From positions 1 through 64,000 of the forward strand of contig JABTTW010000001.1 of NCBI GenBank assembly GCA_015075745.1: a DNA stretch of 64,000 bases. Reading direction: 5' to 3'. This document shows positions 53,587-63,605 of the stretch, one piece after another (position 1 is the first letter of the stretch; each line of letters starts with the position of its first letter). The notes beneath the pieces are model-generated. The model was given only the letters and a program-made list of their open reading frames with translations. It made no database searches and was not told the origin of the DNA. This DNA is from Planctomycetia bacterium. GTDB lineage: Bacteria; Planctomycetota; Phycisphaerae; UBA1845; UTPLA1. Position numbers and translations under genes: made by a program.

Positions 53587-54393
53587 TTACGCCTGACCGA
53601 ACAGCACGTCCTGCATGTCGTAAAGACCCGGTTGCTTCCCGGCGATCCACGCCGCCGCGCGGAGTGCGCCGCCGGCAAACGTATCGCGCGAATGAGCCGA
53701 ATGACTGATTGAAATGGTCTCACCCAACGCCCCGAAAGAGATTGTGTGCTCGCCGACTGTGTCGCCGATTCGCAGGGCGTGCATGCCGATCTCGCCGGCC
53801 TTGCGCTCTCCGGTGTTTCCCTGTCTACCGTGCACCACATTACCAGGCTCTTTGCCCGCATCGGCGCGACCGGCTTTGACCGCGTCTCGGATCGCCAGCG
53901 CCGTGCCGCTGGGGGCATCCACCTTGAAGCGGTGATGGGCCTCGATGATCTCGATGTCGTACGAATCATCGAGCGCCGCGGCTGCCTGTCGAACGAGCCG
54001 AAGCATGAGGTTCACGCCCACGCTCATATTCGCGGCTTTGAGGATCGGGATGGATTTGGCTGCACTGCGGAGCTTTGACATCGCCGGTTCATCGTGCCCT
54101 GTCGTGCCAATTACGAGGGCTCGGCGAGTTTCCTGACAGACTCCAATCCACTGGATCGTTCCCGCCGGGCTGGAAAAATCGATTAACACGTCGAATTCTC
54201 CGGGCGGCGCGATCGTAATGGCAAGGCCCAACTGACCGATTCCCGCCAGTTCTCCAGCGTCGCGCCCGAGCAGGTCTGAGCCCGGCGATTCCAGGGCTCC
54301 GACCAAGTTGAATGCCGTATCCGCACAAGCCAGGGCGATGATACGCCGGCCCATTCTGCCGGCCGCGCCTGCTATTGCTATCTTCGTTGCCAT
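53587..54393 (-). CDS. dapB: 4-hydroxy-tetrahydrodipicolinate reductase
   Basis: A 268-residue NAD(P)H-dependent reductase of the diaminopimelate/lysine pathway. The Rossmann motif KIAIAGAAGRMGRRI, LIDFSSPAGT, VIGTTGH, the IIEAHHRFKVDAPSGTALA catalytic segment and GEHTISFGALGETISISHSAHSRDTFA C-terminal signature are all present (quoted in part). AGGAGG precedes the ATG at 54393. thrC lies 30 bases upstream in the same operon; both draw on the aspartate family pathway. Confidence 0.95.
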   Translation of the reverse strand: MATKIAIAGAAGRMGRRIIALACADTAFNLVGALESPGSDLLGRDAGELAGIGQLGLAITIAPPGEFDVLIDFSSPAGTIQWIGVCQETRRALVIGTTGHDEPAMSKLRSAAKSIPILKAANMSVGVNLMLRLVRQAAAALDDSYDIEIIEAHHRFKVDAPSGTALAIRDAVKAGRADAGKEPGNVVHGRQGNTGERKAGEIGMHALRIGDTVGEHTISFGALGETISISHSAHSRDTFAGGALRAAAWIAGKQPGLYDMQDVLFGQA

Positions 54394-54423
54394 TCGCCGC
54401 CTCCTGCGCTTTCGACTCGTCAA

Positions 54424-55821
54424 TTAGGCGCGCTCTTCAATGATTGCGCAAATCGCCTCAAGATCGTCAGCGACCTTTATTGGCTGATTGGCCAGCCGCC
54501 CCAATTGTGCGCCGGCTGACTCGTCCTTCATGGTCAGACCGGTGTGGTAACCGACGGTCGCCCCCGGGTCCTTCAGGCCGTGGCCCGTCAGGATGCAAAC
54601 CACGCGGGCATCCCGGTCAACGACGCCGCGAGAAACGAGTTGACGTAGGCCGGCAAGCGACGCGGCACTCGCTGGTTCACATCCATAGCCGCATCGTCCG
54701 ATCCGGGCCTTTTCCTCGAGAATCTGCTCGTCCGACACCTCGCACACGATACCGTCCATGGCCTCGATGGCCCGCAGCGCCTTGGGAAGGTTCACCGGCC
54801 GCGCAATCTCAATGGCGGTCGCCACTGTCTGGGCCTTCTTCCCGGATTTGGTCAGTTCGTCGTAGAGTCCTTCGACGGCAGGTTGCTCCCAGTGGCCCCG
54901 ATTCCACTTGAGGCCCCGGCGCGTAACCAGTTCGTTGAGTGTGTTAGCCCCCGTCGCATTAACGACGGCCAACTGCGGTATTCTGGTGATGAGTCCGAGT
55001 TCCTTGAGCTCAATGAATGCCTTGCCGAAAGCGCTGGTGTTCCCGAGGTTGCCGCCGGGAACAACGATCCAATCCGGCACATCCCAGCCCAGGCCTTCCA
55101 GGACGCGATACATGATCGCCTTCTGCCCTTCGAGGCGAAACGGATTGATTGAGTTCATCAGATAGAGCCCGAGCCGGTCGGCGACCTCGCGAATCCGCTT
55201 CATGCAGGCGTCGAAGTCGCCCTCGATCTGCAGGGTGAGCGCGCCGGAGTCGAGGGCCTGCGAGAGCTTGCCATAGGCGATTTTGCCGGCTCCCACGAAG
55301 ACAATGGCGCGCATCGGTCGCCCGTCCGGAAGGCTCGTGAGCGCGGCGTACATGGCCAGGCTGGCGCTTGTATTCCCCGTGGAGGCGCAGGCCACGCGAC
55401 CTCGTCCTAGACGGCGTGCCATCGTGAACGCCGCGGCCATGCCGTTGTCCTTGAAGCTGCCGGACGGATTCATGCCCTCGTATTGGAAAAAGACGCGACC
55501 GGCGGCGAGCGGCAGATCGAGCGCCGCGACCTTCGGAGCCTGAAGAAGCGTCTGACCCTCGCCAATGGTCACCAAATCCGCATCGCCCGCTAACGGGAGC
55601 AACTCGCGGAAACGCCAGACTCCCGAGAAATCAAGCGGCTGGTCCCGGCGAGCCCACCGCTCGGAAAAAAAACGGAGCGTTCCGGGAACTGGAAGTTTGT
55701 CCCAGTCATAAACGACGTCCAGCAACGATCCACAGGATCGGCAGGCGTATGCGACCTCATCGAGTGTGTACGTGGCCGCACACTCGGGCCGGATGCACCG
55801 GAGATGAGCAGTCTCGGTCAT
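54424..55821 (-). CDS. thrC: Threonine synthase
   Basis: A 465-residue PLP enzyme that makes threonine from O-phosphohomoserine. The N-terminal CxxxxC...CxxC zinc-ribbon (LRCIRPECAATYTLDEVAYACRSCG in part) is typical of long bacterial/archaeal ThrC; the PLP lysine lies in NPSGSFKDNGM; STGNTSASLAMYAAL and VVPGGNLGNTSAFGKAF are the other fold-type-II signatures. ATG at 55821 gives the usual start ten residues before the ribbon; an ATG at 55851 is an alternative. It forms an operon with dapB. Confidence 0.93.
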   Translation of the reverse strand: MTETAHLRCIRPECAATYTLDEVAYACRSCGSLLDVVYDWDKLPVPGTLRFFSERWARRDQPLDFSGVWRFRELLPLAGDADLVTIGEGQTLLQAPKVAALDLPLAAGRVFFQYEGMNPSGSFKDNGMAAAFTMARRLGRGRVACASTGNTSASLAMYAALTSLPDGRPMRAIVFVGAGKIAYGKLSQALDSGALTLQIEGDFDACMKRIREVADRLGLYLMNSINPFRLEGQKAIMYRVLEGLGWDVPDWIVVPGGNLGNTSAFGKAFIELKELGLITRIPQLAVVNATGANTLNELVTRRGLKWNRGHWEQPAVEGLYDELTKSGKKAQTVATAIEIARPVNLPKALRAIEAMDGIVCEVSDEQILEEKARIGRCGYGCEPASAASLAGLRQLVSRGVVDRDARVVCILTGHGLKDPGATVGYHTGLTMKDESAGAQLGRLANQPIKVADDLEAICAIIEERA

Positions 55822-56071
55822 GGGAGCGATGTTATCCGCCCATCGCGACATTGTTTAGCCCTGATGCCCGACCTCGCAAAATGCACAGATATGGGAGGCA
55901 GACTCACGCCGTGCGACTTGAATGGTTGTGTGGAATTCCCATAGACTAGATCATGGCCTTGGACGGGTTCTCCGATTCAGGCCCGGTGAGAGGACGCCGA
56001 AGTCCATAGATTCACTGATTTTGGGACCGTCGGTCGATCTTTCAACAGGCCGAGCCGTCCGGAGTTAGCTC

Positions 56072-57745
56072 ATGCGATGCCGATTGGCCCGTTTTCTTTC
56101 CGTCTGCTTCATATCCATTCTTGCCTGTAACGGAATTGCCACGGCCGAAAACGGTCCAATACTCGTGGACGGCGAACTGGTATATCCCGAGGGCGGGCAT
56201 GTTCCGAGGTCCCTGACGGAAGCCGAGCAGCAATACATGGCGACTCATCCTTCGGCCGCCCCGCGCGCGGTCACACCGCCTCCGGAGGGCCCGATCCATT
56301 GTGTCGCCGAGTATGAGCCGATGGAAGGCATTCTGATCGCCTGGGAGAACGCCACCAACGGCATCGACACGATCCTGAAAAACATGGCGCTTCAGATCAC
56401 CACCAACGCCGCTTCCGGCGGGGCGAAGGTCTATTGCGTCGTGGACACCGCAGGCGAACAGACTTCCGTGAACTCTGCTCTTTCCTCGTGGGGCGTCAAC
56501 ATGAGCAAGGTGTCGTTCGTCGTCCGCACGACCGACACCATCTGGATCCGCGATTACGGCCCGCGCTACATCTACCTCGGGCAGTGCCGAGCGATCATCG
56601 ATCATGACTACAACCGCCCCAGGCCGAACGACGACGCCCTGCCGTCTTATTTCTCCTCCATCAAGAAGCATGCGTATTACGAACACCAGCTCATCCACGG
56701 CGGCGGCAATTATCACCTCGACGCCAACGACCGCTCGTATGCAACTGAGCTGATTTGGAACGAGAACCCCGGTCTGACGCATACACAGGTGCACGATATC
56801 TGGCAGGACTACCAGAACGTCGATACCCATATCTTCCCCCCCTTTCCGACCAGCATCGACTCGACGCAGCATCTTGACATGTGGATGCAGGTGATCGCAG
56901 ACGACAAGGTCATCATCAGCGATTGGCCCAACAACGTCGGCTCTACGCAGGATGTGATTTGCGACAACGCCGCCACCTACATGGCCGGCCGGGGCTACAC
57001 GGTCATTCGCGTCCCAGCCCGCAGCGTCAGCGGCACGCACTACACGTACACCAACGTCGTAATGTGCAACGATTTGGTCCTTGTCCCCTCCTACACGAAC
57101 GCAACCGTCTCCCCGCACAATTCACAGGCGCTCGCGGCTTGGCAGTCGGCCCTGCCCGGCAAGACGATCGTGCAAATCAATTGTCAAGCCATCGTAACAT
57201 TGGCCGGAGTGATGCACTGCATCGTCATGCACGTCCCGGTCAACCTCGGCGGCACGAACCCGACAGCCTATCTCCAGTCGCTGCGCGGTCCTGAAACGCT
57301 GACTCCCGGCCAGATGGCGGAAATCAAGTGGATCAGCGACGACGATGTCGGCGCTGTTGAGGCAGACATTCTGTTGTCAACGAACGGGGGCGCAAGCTAC
57401 GACACCATCATCGCTTCGGCGACAGCGGACGACGGATCGTTCATGTGGACCGTGCCGAACGTCTATACGAATCAGGCGAGGATTCGCGTCGTCGTTCGCG
57501 ATGCCGTTTTCAAGACGGGCCAAGACCAGAGCGAGGCAGACCTGATCATCGACGGCGCCGCCATGCCCGGCGACTTGAACTGTGATGTCGTTCTGGACTT
57601 GGACGACGTTCCGCCGTTTACGACGGCCTTGATCGACGCAGGGGCGTTTACCGAGTGCAATATCGACGCGGCGGACATGAACGGGGACACAAACTTCGAC
57701 GGCGCCGACATCGCCCCGTTCGTGGACGCGCTGCTGGCCCCCTGA
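56072..57745 (+). CDS. Secreted agmatine/peptidyl-arginine deiminase-like protein with dockerin-like tail
   Basis: A 557-residue exported protein. After a signal peptide (cleaved near IATAE) comes a PAD_porph-type domain: TIWIRDYGPRYI, a His in HGGGNYHLD near residue 209 and the catalytic Cys383 in GVMHCIVMHVP, the residues that hydrolyse a guanidinium group. Residues ~415-490 resemble a beta-sandwich module; the end carries two calcium-loop repeats (GDLNCDVVLDLDDV, DMNGDTNFDGADIAPF), dockerin-like, probably for surface assembly. Secretion makes polyamine metabolism less likely than action on peptides or extracellular agmatine. GGAG precedes the ATG. Confidence 0.83.
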   Translation: MRCRLARFLSVCFISILACNGIATAENGPILVDGELVYPEGGHVPRSLTEAEQQYMATHPSAAPRAVTPPPEGPIHCVAEYEPMEGILIAWENATNGIDTILKNMALQITTNAASGGAKVYCVVDTAGEQTSVNSALSSWGVNMSKVSFVVRTTDTIWIRDYGPRYIYLGQCRAIIDHDYNRPRPNDDALPSYFSSIKKHAYYEHQLIHGGGNYHLDANDRSYATELIWNENPGLTHTQVHDIWQDYQNVDTHIFPPFPTSIDSTQHLDMWMQVIADDKVIISDWPNNVGSTQDVICDNAATYMAGRGYTVIRVPARSVSGTHYTYTNVVMCNDLVLVPSYTNATVSPHNSQALAAWQSALPGKTIVQINCQAIVTLAGVMHCIVMHVPVNLGGTNPTAYLQSLRGPETLTPGQMAEIKWISDDDVGAVEADILLSTNGGASYDTIIASATADDGSFMWTVPNVYTNQARIRVVVRDAVFKTGQDQSEADLIIDGAAMPGDLNCDVVLDLDDVPPFTTALIDAGAFTECNIDAADMNGDTNFDGADIAPFVDALLAP

Positions 57746-57757
57746 TCGCGCAAACGA

Positions 57758-59119
57758 TCAGTACGGTGGATGACAAGAGCAGGCGCCCTCGCCATCGTCG
57801 CAATTGACACTTTCAACTTCTGCAATGTTCGTTTCGAGCCACTGCGGTTCAGGAAATCTGATGAGCGGCGGCGACATGAGCCCGTCCGTAAACATCTGAA
57901 TGTCGGCGCCATCAAGCAGACTATCGCCGTTTGCATCGAAGCTCAGTGCGTTCGGGCCAGGATCGAGCATCTCCGAGACGAAGGCGGCAACCATTGCGAT
58001 CTCTGGGGGATTCTGAGGATCGCCGCCAACGCCCGGACCCAGCGTGAAGGGCTGCGAGTAAAGAGTCCCAAACTCGTTGGATATCTCGGCCCGCACATAG
58101 ACGGCGGTTTCCGGCAGAGTAGTGAGGTTTAACACGGACGACTCGGACACCACGGCGCCGTTGCTGATCCACTTCACGGAGCCCGGCGTAGAGATCGTGA
58201 TGATGCTCTGCGATTGAACGGAGATAGAATTGATAACGGGAAACTGGCGCTTGACGATACCGATGTCCTTTATGGCAAAAAAGGCGCCTCGTGTCAGGGC
58301 GTCCCGATACTCTTGCAGGCTCCAATCTCGCACCATGACAAGAGTCTTGCCGCTGTCTTTCACCTCGCGATATTGCCCATTGTTGTTCCATTGTGGGCCG
58401 TACCAATCGTTCGCCGCAATTCCCCAGATAAGCGTCGATCTGTTTTGCAATAGAGAGTCCCAAACCGAGAGAATTCTCGCGTTGCCGTTGTAGGTGCTCC
58501 CCCCACTGGCGTATGAATAAGCAAGGTAGGCACTGTATATCTCGATCCCGGAATACCCAGACAACGCATAGTAGTATGAGGGCGTTGGCAGGTTAATGGG
58601 GTGAGCAATGAATGCCATCCCACCATTGTTTCTGATCAGATCAATACATTCCTGAGCATTTGCATAGTGCCACGGCTCCCGTTGGGCGTAATAGGCGGGC
58701 TCCCACTTCGCGATGTAGGTCGTGAGAAACGGTGAGGTAATGTGGTCGTAGCCTACCTCCTCTGCATTTGGAATCAGCGTTCTTAAGTTTTGACATGTGG
58801 CAAGGAACGCCTCATCGGAATTGTAGTTGGGGAGATAGTCCGATAGAGGCCAACGCCTCCACTGCCAGGCGCTTCCCTGATAGGAGCCCAATACCCCCGA
58901 ATAATGCATCACGCTTACCGCGTTATATCCAGCCGCGTCGTATGCTCGATAGTTCGATTCGGTCGTATAGACGTGGTCGTGCTGCTGCGACAGGGATCGA
59001 TGGTTTTTCGTCCAATCCACGGCACCGTACGGATTATATGTAACGACCAAGTCAGCTTGCGCTGTCTGAAACATGTAGACCAAAACTCCAAACCCGATGG
59101 ACCAAACAGCCAGACGCAT
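57758..59119 (-). CDS. Secreted PHP-like protein with dockerin-like calcium repeat
   Basis: A 453-residue exported protein. After a signal peptide (LAVWSIGFGVLVYMFQTAQA) the first ~260 residues resemble a PHP-type metal phosphoesterase: SQQHDHVYTTESNYRAYDAAGYNAVSVMHYSG (quoted in part), MAFIAHPIN and WGIAANDWYG provide histidine/aspartate positions, although the first motif is not a perfect HxH. A beta-rich module follows (~residues 285-350), then a calcium-loop repeat DANGDSLLDGADIQMF and a 40-residue tail with CDDGEGACSC. GGGAGGATTTC precedes the ATG at 59119. It converges with the deiminase-like gene, 12 bases apart, which carries the same kind of tail. Confidence 0.65.
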   Translation of the reverse strand: MRLAVWSIGFGVLVYMFQTAQADLVVTYNPYGAVDWTKNHRSLSQQHDHVYTTESNYRAYDAAGYNAVSVMHYSGVLGSYQGSAWQWRRWPLSDYLPNYNSDEAFLATCQNLRTLIPNAEEVGYDHITSPFLTTYIAKWEPAYYAQREPWHYANAQECIDLIRNNGGMAFIAHPINLPTPSYYYALSGYSGIEIYSAYLAYSYASGGSTYNGNARILSVWDSLLQNRSTLIWGIAANDWYGPQWNNNGQYREVKDSGKTLVMVRDWSLQEYRDALTRGAFFAIKDIGIVKRQFPVINSISVQSQSIITISTPGSVKWISNGAVVSESSVLNLTTLPETAVYVRAEISNEFGTLYSQPFTLGPGVGGDPQNPPEIAMVAAFVSEMLDPGPNALSFDANGDSLLDGADIQMFTDGLMSPPLIRFPEPQWLETNIAEVESVNCDDGEGACSCHPPY

Positions 59120-59325
59120 GAAATCCTCCCTTGATTTCGTCCGTTTGAACTGACTCGTACCCGTCATTCGCGCGCTTGCGGCGCTTGTCTCGAACGTCGC
59201 TCAAGATGGGAAAGCCACTCGGCAACGCGACGGGCGCTCTCCGCCACCTTACCAGCTAATTCTCGGCTGGATCCGGGCTATTCTGCGTCCCCCGATGGGA
59301 TGATTGGTGGATGGGGCGCGACGAG

Positions 59326-59943
59326 TCACCCGTTCGGGTGATGTTGAGCGGCATTGTCGCCGGGAGAATCCCGCCGAGCTGACCAAAGCCGTGCCAAGTC
59401 GACGCGCCTGTGCAGGCGAAGCTTACTTAGGATATGCGATAGATGCGTTTTGATGGTATTTTCGGATACAAACAACGCCTTGGCGATCTGGGAGTTGGTC
59501 AGTCCTTCGCTAACGAGCCGGGCTACCTCAAGCTCACGGGCGCTTAGTGGCGATTCGGGCGGCATGACCGCCGAATCAATGGCGGCGAGGTTTAACACCG
59601 TCCTGGTGAGGTGATCCGAGGCCGTCTGCTTGTCGACAAAAGCGTCCGCGCCGCATCGCCTGGCAATCTGCTCCGTGACATCAGCCGAGCCGGTAAAAAC
59701 GACAATCTTGGCAGTCGCACACATCCCCTTCGTCGAAATAATGGTATCGGCCCCCTTCGAATCCGGCAGTCGAAGATCGAGGACGATGATATCCGGCGTT
59801 TGTTGCTGCAGGATGACTCGCAACTCCTGAAGACTGCGGGCGCGGCCCACGACCTCAATCTCGCGGGAGACCGCAAGTACCCTTTCGAGGGCTTCAATGA
59901 CGATTGCATGATCATCCACGAGTATGACGCGGACAGTTCTCAT
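59326..59943 (-). CDS. NarL/FixJ-type response regulator
   Basis: A 205-residue regulator. The receiver has D10 and D11, phospho-acceptor D56 (IVLDLRLP), T84 and K105; the C-terminal LuxR-type helix-turn-helix spans ~138-185 (LSARELEVARLVSEGLTNSQIAKALFVSENTIKTHL, quoted in part). The ATG overlaps the stop of the sensor kinase gene by four bases, so the pair is one signalling unit. The target genes are unknown. Confidence 0.93.
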   Translation of the reverse strand: MRTVRVILVDDHAIVIEALERVLAVSREIEVVGRARSLQELRVILQQQTPDIIVLDLRLPDSKGADTIISTKGMCATAKIVVFTGSADVTEQIARRCGADAFVDKQTASDHLTRTVLNLAAIDSAVMPPESPLSARELEVARLVSEGLTNSQIAKALFVSENTIKTHLSHILSKLRLHRRVDLARLWSARRDSPGDNAAQHHPNG

Positions 59944-61364
59944 CCCACTCCCTCGAATTCTGCCCGGAGGACCGCTCCGCGCGATTTGACAGGGCTAAAT
60001 GATAACCGCCCTCCCTGCTGTTCAACAATCTGGGTCAGGCGAGACAGGCCGTGGCCATGCCGAACCGGCGCTGCGAACTTTGCCCCGTCGTCCGAAAGCG
60101 TGCAAATCGTTCGGCCATTCTCCTTGGTGATGTGAAGGATGATCTTGCGAGCCTTGGTCGCATGCTTCGCGACATTATTCAGCCCCTCGCGCACAAACAT
60201 TTCAATGACGCGCCATCGCTCGTCCGACAGCTCCAAATCGGCGGCGATTTCAACGTCAGAATCCCCAAGCCATCGCTCCGACAGCACGGAACGAACGGCG
60301 TCCGGCCCGGGCGGCAGCGGATTACATAGAATCTCGGTGATCTCCCGAGCCTGCTTTCCCGCCACTCGAATCAAGTCCTTGATCTCTCGCAGCTCTCCTT
60401 CTGATGGATCGTTGGTGGCTGCGGCGTGCTGAATAATGGCGGCGGTCCTCAGGTCTATCGCCGCGAGAGTCTGCACATAGGTGTCATGGAGATGATCGGA
60501 AACACGGAGCCGTTCGGCGGCGGCGGCCGACCGAACCAGCGACTCCGAAAGATCGATTCTAAGAAGCGCAGAGGCAGCCCGATCGCAGCAAAGCCGCAAG
60601 ACGGAATCCTCTGTACGCGCCAACGCCGATTGTCGCCAAACCCTCAGCGTCCCGAATGACCGGCCGCCCGCGCTGAGAACCACGGTGTCCTGCAGCGGTG
60701 ACTGATCGATTTCGCCAAAATCGATGCTCTCGCCATCTGACAATGTTACGCTGGCCCCATCGGGGCGCAACCTCGCCATGATGACTTCCAACAGTGTCTC
60801 GCAAGCCGATCTCGGCGTCCTCGAATCTGAGAGCCTTCTGCCGATTTCCTCAAGTGAGGCCAGAATCAACGATTGCCTGGACTGATATGTTCCAATTGTT
60901 GAAAGGACGCCCGCAACACCAAACAAGAACCCCGTTCGCACGATAAAGATCGCTTTGTCGAGCGGTTCAGCCTGGGGAATAAAGGCAATCAGACAATGTG
61001 CCAGCAGTCCCAGGAGCGCCGTTGTCCAGGGCAACAATCGTTGACCGCTGGTTGCCGATGCGACGACAGCAATCACCAGCCAAAGCGTAAACGGACTCTG
61101 GTAACCTTCCGTGCCAAGGATGAGTCCTGCACCGAACAGTACATCAAGCACGGCCGCCGCACGGTACCACCTTTCAACGTCTAAATAGTCGGCCCTCAAG
61201 GCCAGATACATCAAACCCGCGTAGGCGACGAGCAGAACTGACGCCGATAGCGCCGACTTGTGTGAGGCAAGCGTCTGTAGCGCGGGAAGAGCCCAATCCA
61301 AAACAACGACGATAAGACTTGCCGCCGCAAGGAACAGGCGAACAATTGCCACATGAACGGCCAT
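59940..61364 (-). CDS. NarX-like sensor histidine kinase
   Basis: About 474 residues. The first ~165 hold five or six membrane helices with little periplasmic sequence; a GAF-like region follows (~190-275); HisKA_3 has the phospho-acceptor histidine in DHLHDTYVQTL (about residue 293) and the ATPase has EGLNNVAKHA, LSDDGAKFAAPVRHGHGLSRL (quoted in part). The start is ATG at 61364; a TTG at 61406 is possible. It phosphorylates the adjacent NarL-type regulator. The signal is probably sensed in the membrane. Confidence 0.9.
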   Translation of the reverse strand: MAVHVAIVRLFLAAASLIVVVLDWALPALQTLASHKSALSASVLLVAYAGLMYLALRADYLDVERWYRAAAVLDVLFGAGLILGTEGYQSPFTLWLVIAVVASATSGQRLLPWTTALLGLLAHCLIAFIPQAEPLDKAIFIVRTGFLFGVAGVLSTIGTYQSRQSLILASLEEIGRRLSDSRTPRSACETLLEVIMARLRPDGASVTLSDGESIDFGEIDQSPLQDTVVLSAGGRSFGTLRVWRQSALARTEDSVLRLCCDRAASALLRIDLSESLVRSAAAAERLRVSDHLHDTYVQTLAAIDLRTAAIIQHAAATNDPSEGELREIKDLIRVAGKQAREITEILCNPLPPGPDAVRSVLSERWLGDSDVEIAADLELSDERWRVIEMFVREGLNNVAKHATKARKIILHITKENGRTICTLSDDGAKFAAPVRHGHGLSRLTQIVEQQGGRLSFSPVKSRGAVLRAEFEGVG

Positions 61365-61599
61365 TGCCTGTTCTGCGGCGAGCCCGGATTGTGGTCTCGT
61401 ATCCAAGTCAGAGACTCAACGGTTCAAGCCCTACGCGGCGCTCGCGCCTTCGTTTTCCGCGGAGAGGCTATTTCACGATGTGCCTATTCGCAAGTAATCC
61501 CTCGAACCGTCCTATGCAGGATTGAATTAAAGCGGCCCTTTTTCCCGACGCGTGCGAACGCCATTGCAGACCACATGTAATAGAGGACAATCGCCGATT

Positions 61600-61923
61600 A
61601 TGCCGTCGCGTGAATGGACTCGGTTGCTTCCAGTCGCAGATTGCCGCCAGGGCTGCGCCCGATTCGTCGCCGTCGGCGACTTTGAACTTGCGGTCTTCAG
61701 GCTTTCAGACCCGGATCGATTTGTGGTCACGCCGAACAGTTGCCCGCACGCCGGCGGCAACCTCGCGGCAGGAGAGGTCGCGGATGGGAAAGTAACGTGC
61801 CCCTGGCATCATTGGGAATTCGACCTGGCATCCGGTCATTGCACCCTCTCCGAATCAGTCTCGCTGATTCGCTACGAGACCTGTATTGAAGATGGGGTGC
61901 TCTATGCAAAGCTTCCGGTCTGA
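61600..61923 (+). CDS. Rieske [2Fe-2S] ferredoxin-like protein
   Basis: A 107-residue protein made of one Rieske domain. The cluster ligands are in CPHAGGNLAAG and CPWHHWEFDLASG, the pattern found in dioxygenase ferredoxins and nitrite-reductase small subunits. No oxygenase partner is adjacent. AGAGGA lies upstream of the ATG at 61600, somewhat distant. It probably works as a free electron carrier. Confidence 0.9.
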   Translation: MPSREWTRLLPVADCRQGCARFVAVGDFELAVFRLSDPDRFVVTPNSCPHAGGNLAAGEVADGKVTCPWHHWEFDLASGHCTLSESVSLIRYETCIEDGVLYAKLPV

Positions 61924-61996
61924 CCGAAGGCGGACGCGGAACCAGACGAAGGCGATGCGACTGCGGCTTTCGTCAATCTCCGGGACTGTCGTGTCG

Positions 61997-63280
61997 TCAG
62001 GACGCGGCCTTTGCTTCGCCGGCCGCCGTTGCATAGGCCTTGCTGCCCAGTTCGAGCGCGACGAGTTTCTTCTTGTCGCGTAGATAGAGCTTCGCTCCCA
62101 CGAGCGTCGGCACGGTCCACGAGACGCGATCCAGCACTTTCGCCTGCGCAAGGATATCAAACTTTTCCGGCGTGGCCTCGACCAGTCCAAGCTTGCCGTC
62201 CTCGTCGAGCAGAATGAATTTGTCCCCCGCCATCAGCAGTGTGGACTTTGAGAAGCCACGCTTTCGATAAGCCATGTCGCCCGTCTTCGCATTCACCGCG
62301 AAAAAAAGGCCCGGCCCCTGCCCGCCGGTCGAGGTGTAGATGTAGTCGCCAACGCGGATCGCGTTGCTGTGATGCACGGCCACCTTTCGATTCGCCCAGA
62401 CTTCCTCAACTTCAAACTTGCCGTCCTTTTTGGAAAGCTTGAGTCCCTTGCTGCCCGCAGTGTCGACCGAGGTAATGAAGACCATGTGATCGTCACCGAT
62501 AATCGGCTGACAAATATTCTGGCCCCACCGATTCTTGTGCTCAAAGCTCCACAGCAGCTTCCCGTTCTTGGGGTTGATGGCGATCACTTCCGAAGCCATG
62601 AAGCAGACCAGATGCTCTTCACCATCGACCTTGATGAGCTTGGGGGAGGAATAACTGTTATCGAAGTCCAGCCCCTTCCAGACTTCCTTTCCCGTTTTCT
62701 TGTCAAAAGCGACGATCGAATGACCCTTGCCGCCGACGAGGGCGATCGCCGTGTCGCCATAGACAAAGACGCTCGACGAGTAACCGTGATTCAGGAAGTT
62801 ACCCTTGTACTCTTCCCAGAGATCGTGCGACCACAGGATTTTCCCGTCTTTCATATTCAGGCAGTGCATCTTTCCCGATACACCAATCGTATAGATCCGA
62901 TCACCGTCGATCGTCGGCGTGCCGCGCGGGCCTTCGCCGAATTCCCTGACATGCCCCTCGCGTGGCGGCGAGTCGTATCCCTGCTGCCAGATCGTCTTGC
63001 CGTCCTTCGAATTGATCGCCAAGACCGATTCCTTGTCGCCCTCGCGGCCCATGGTGTAGAGCACATCGCCATCCATGACGATACCGGAGTAACCCTCGCA
63101 CAAGTCGCGGCTCCAAAGTTGCTTCGGTCCTTCGTCAGGCCACTCCATGGCCAGCGTTCCGCAACTCGCCTTGAAGTCCTGCGCCGGGCCGCCGAACTGG
63201 CCCCATTGTCCGTTCGCAGGGCTGGCCACCAACGCTACCGCTGTAAGTGCTCCCATGGAAATCAAAGTCTTCGTCGTCAT
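61997..63280 (-). CDS. Exported PQQ-like beta-propeller protein
   Basis: A 427-residue exported protein. A signal peptide (LISMGALTAVALVASPANG) precedes seven or eight PQQ/YvrL-type blades with recurring AINSKDGKTIWQ, LNMKDGKILWSHD, FDKKTGKEVWKG, INPKNGKLLWSFE and VNAKTGDMAYRK. Proteins of this type in planctomycetes are usually scaffold or sensor propellers rather than PQQ dehydrogenases; no dehydrogenase active site is evident. AGAGAG precedes the ATG. Confidence 0.88.
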   Translation of the reverse strand: MTTKTLISMGALTAVALVASPANGQWGQFGGPAQDFKASCGTLAMEWPDEGPKQLWSRDLCEGYSGIVMDGDVLYTMGREGDKESVLAINSKDGKTIWQQGYDSPPREGHVREFGEGPRGTPTIDGDRIYTIGVSGKMHCLNMKDGKILWSHDLWEEYKGNFLNHGYSSSVFVYGDTAIALVGGKGHSIVAFDKKTGKEVWKGLDFDNSYSSPKLIKVDGEEHLVCFMASEVIAINPKNGKLLWSFEHKNRWGQNICQPIIGDDHMVFITSVDTAGSKGLKLSKKDGKFEVEEVWANRKVAVHHSNAIRVGDYIYTSTGGQGPGLFFAVNAKTGDMAYRKRGFSKSTLLMAGDKFILLDEDGKLGLVEATPEKFDILAQAKVLDRVSWTVPTLVGAKLYLRDKKKLVALELGSKAYATAAGEAKAAS

Positions 63281-63605
63281 TTGGATTCTCTCTTTATGGG
63301 TTGAAAATGCTTCGTGGGGCGGCCTCGGGCAACTTTAACCAGCTTCAGCGCCGCTGGTCCAATCGCCGTTATCGATCGCCAAACCCTCCGCTCCGGCTCG
63401 CAACTTCCACATGCTAAACGATTGGCCGGATCGCGCCTAACTCCCATACCCGACTGAATGGCGGTTTGCTGTGTCTTTCCTTCTTCAATCCTGTCAATAC
63501 TTTGGATTAGTTGCCCGCCAGGACCGCGAAGAGTGATACCCCCATTGAGTCTGACCATTTTATCGTCCGACTTGACCAGCCCGGTATTCACGCCAAACTG
63601 CCCTC
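63281..63605. other. Divergent intergenic region without clear features
   Basis: It separates the beta-propeller gene and the partial methyltransferase gene, which are read in opposite directions. Promoters for both are expected here but no consensus pair stands out, and no ORF is convincing. Confidence 0.35.
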
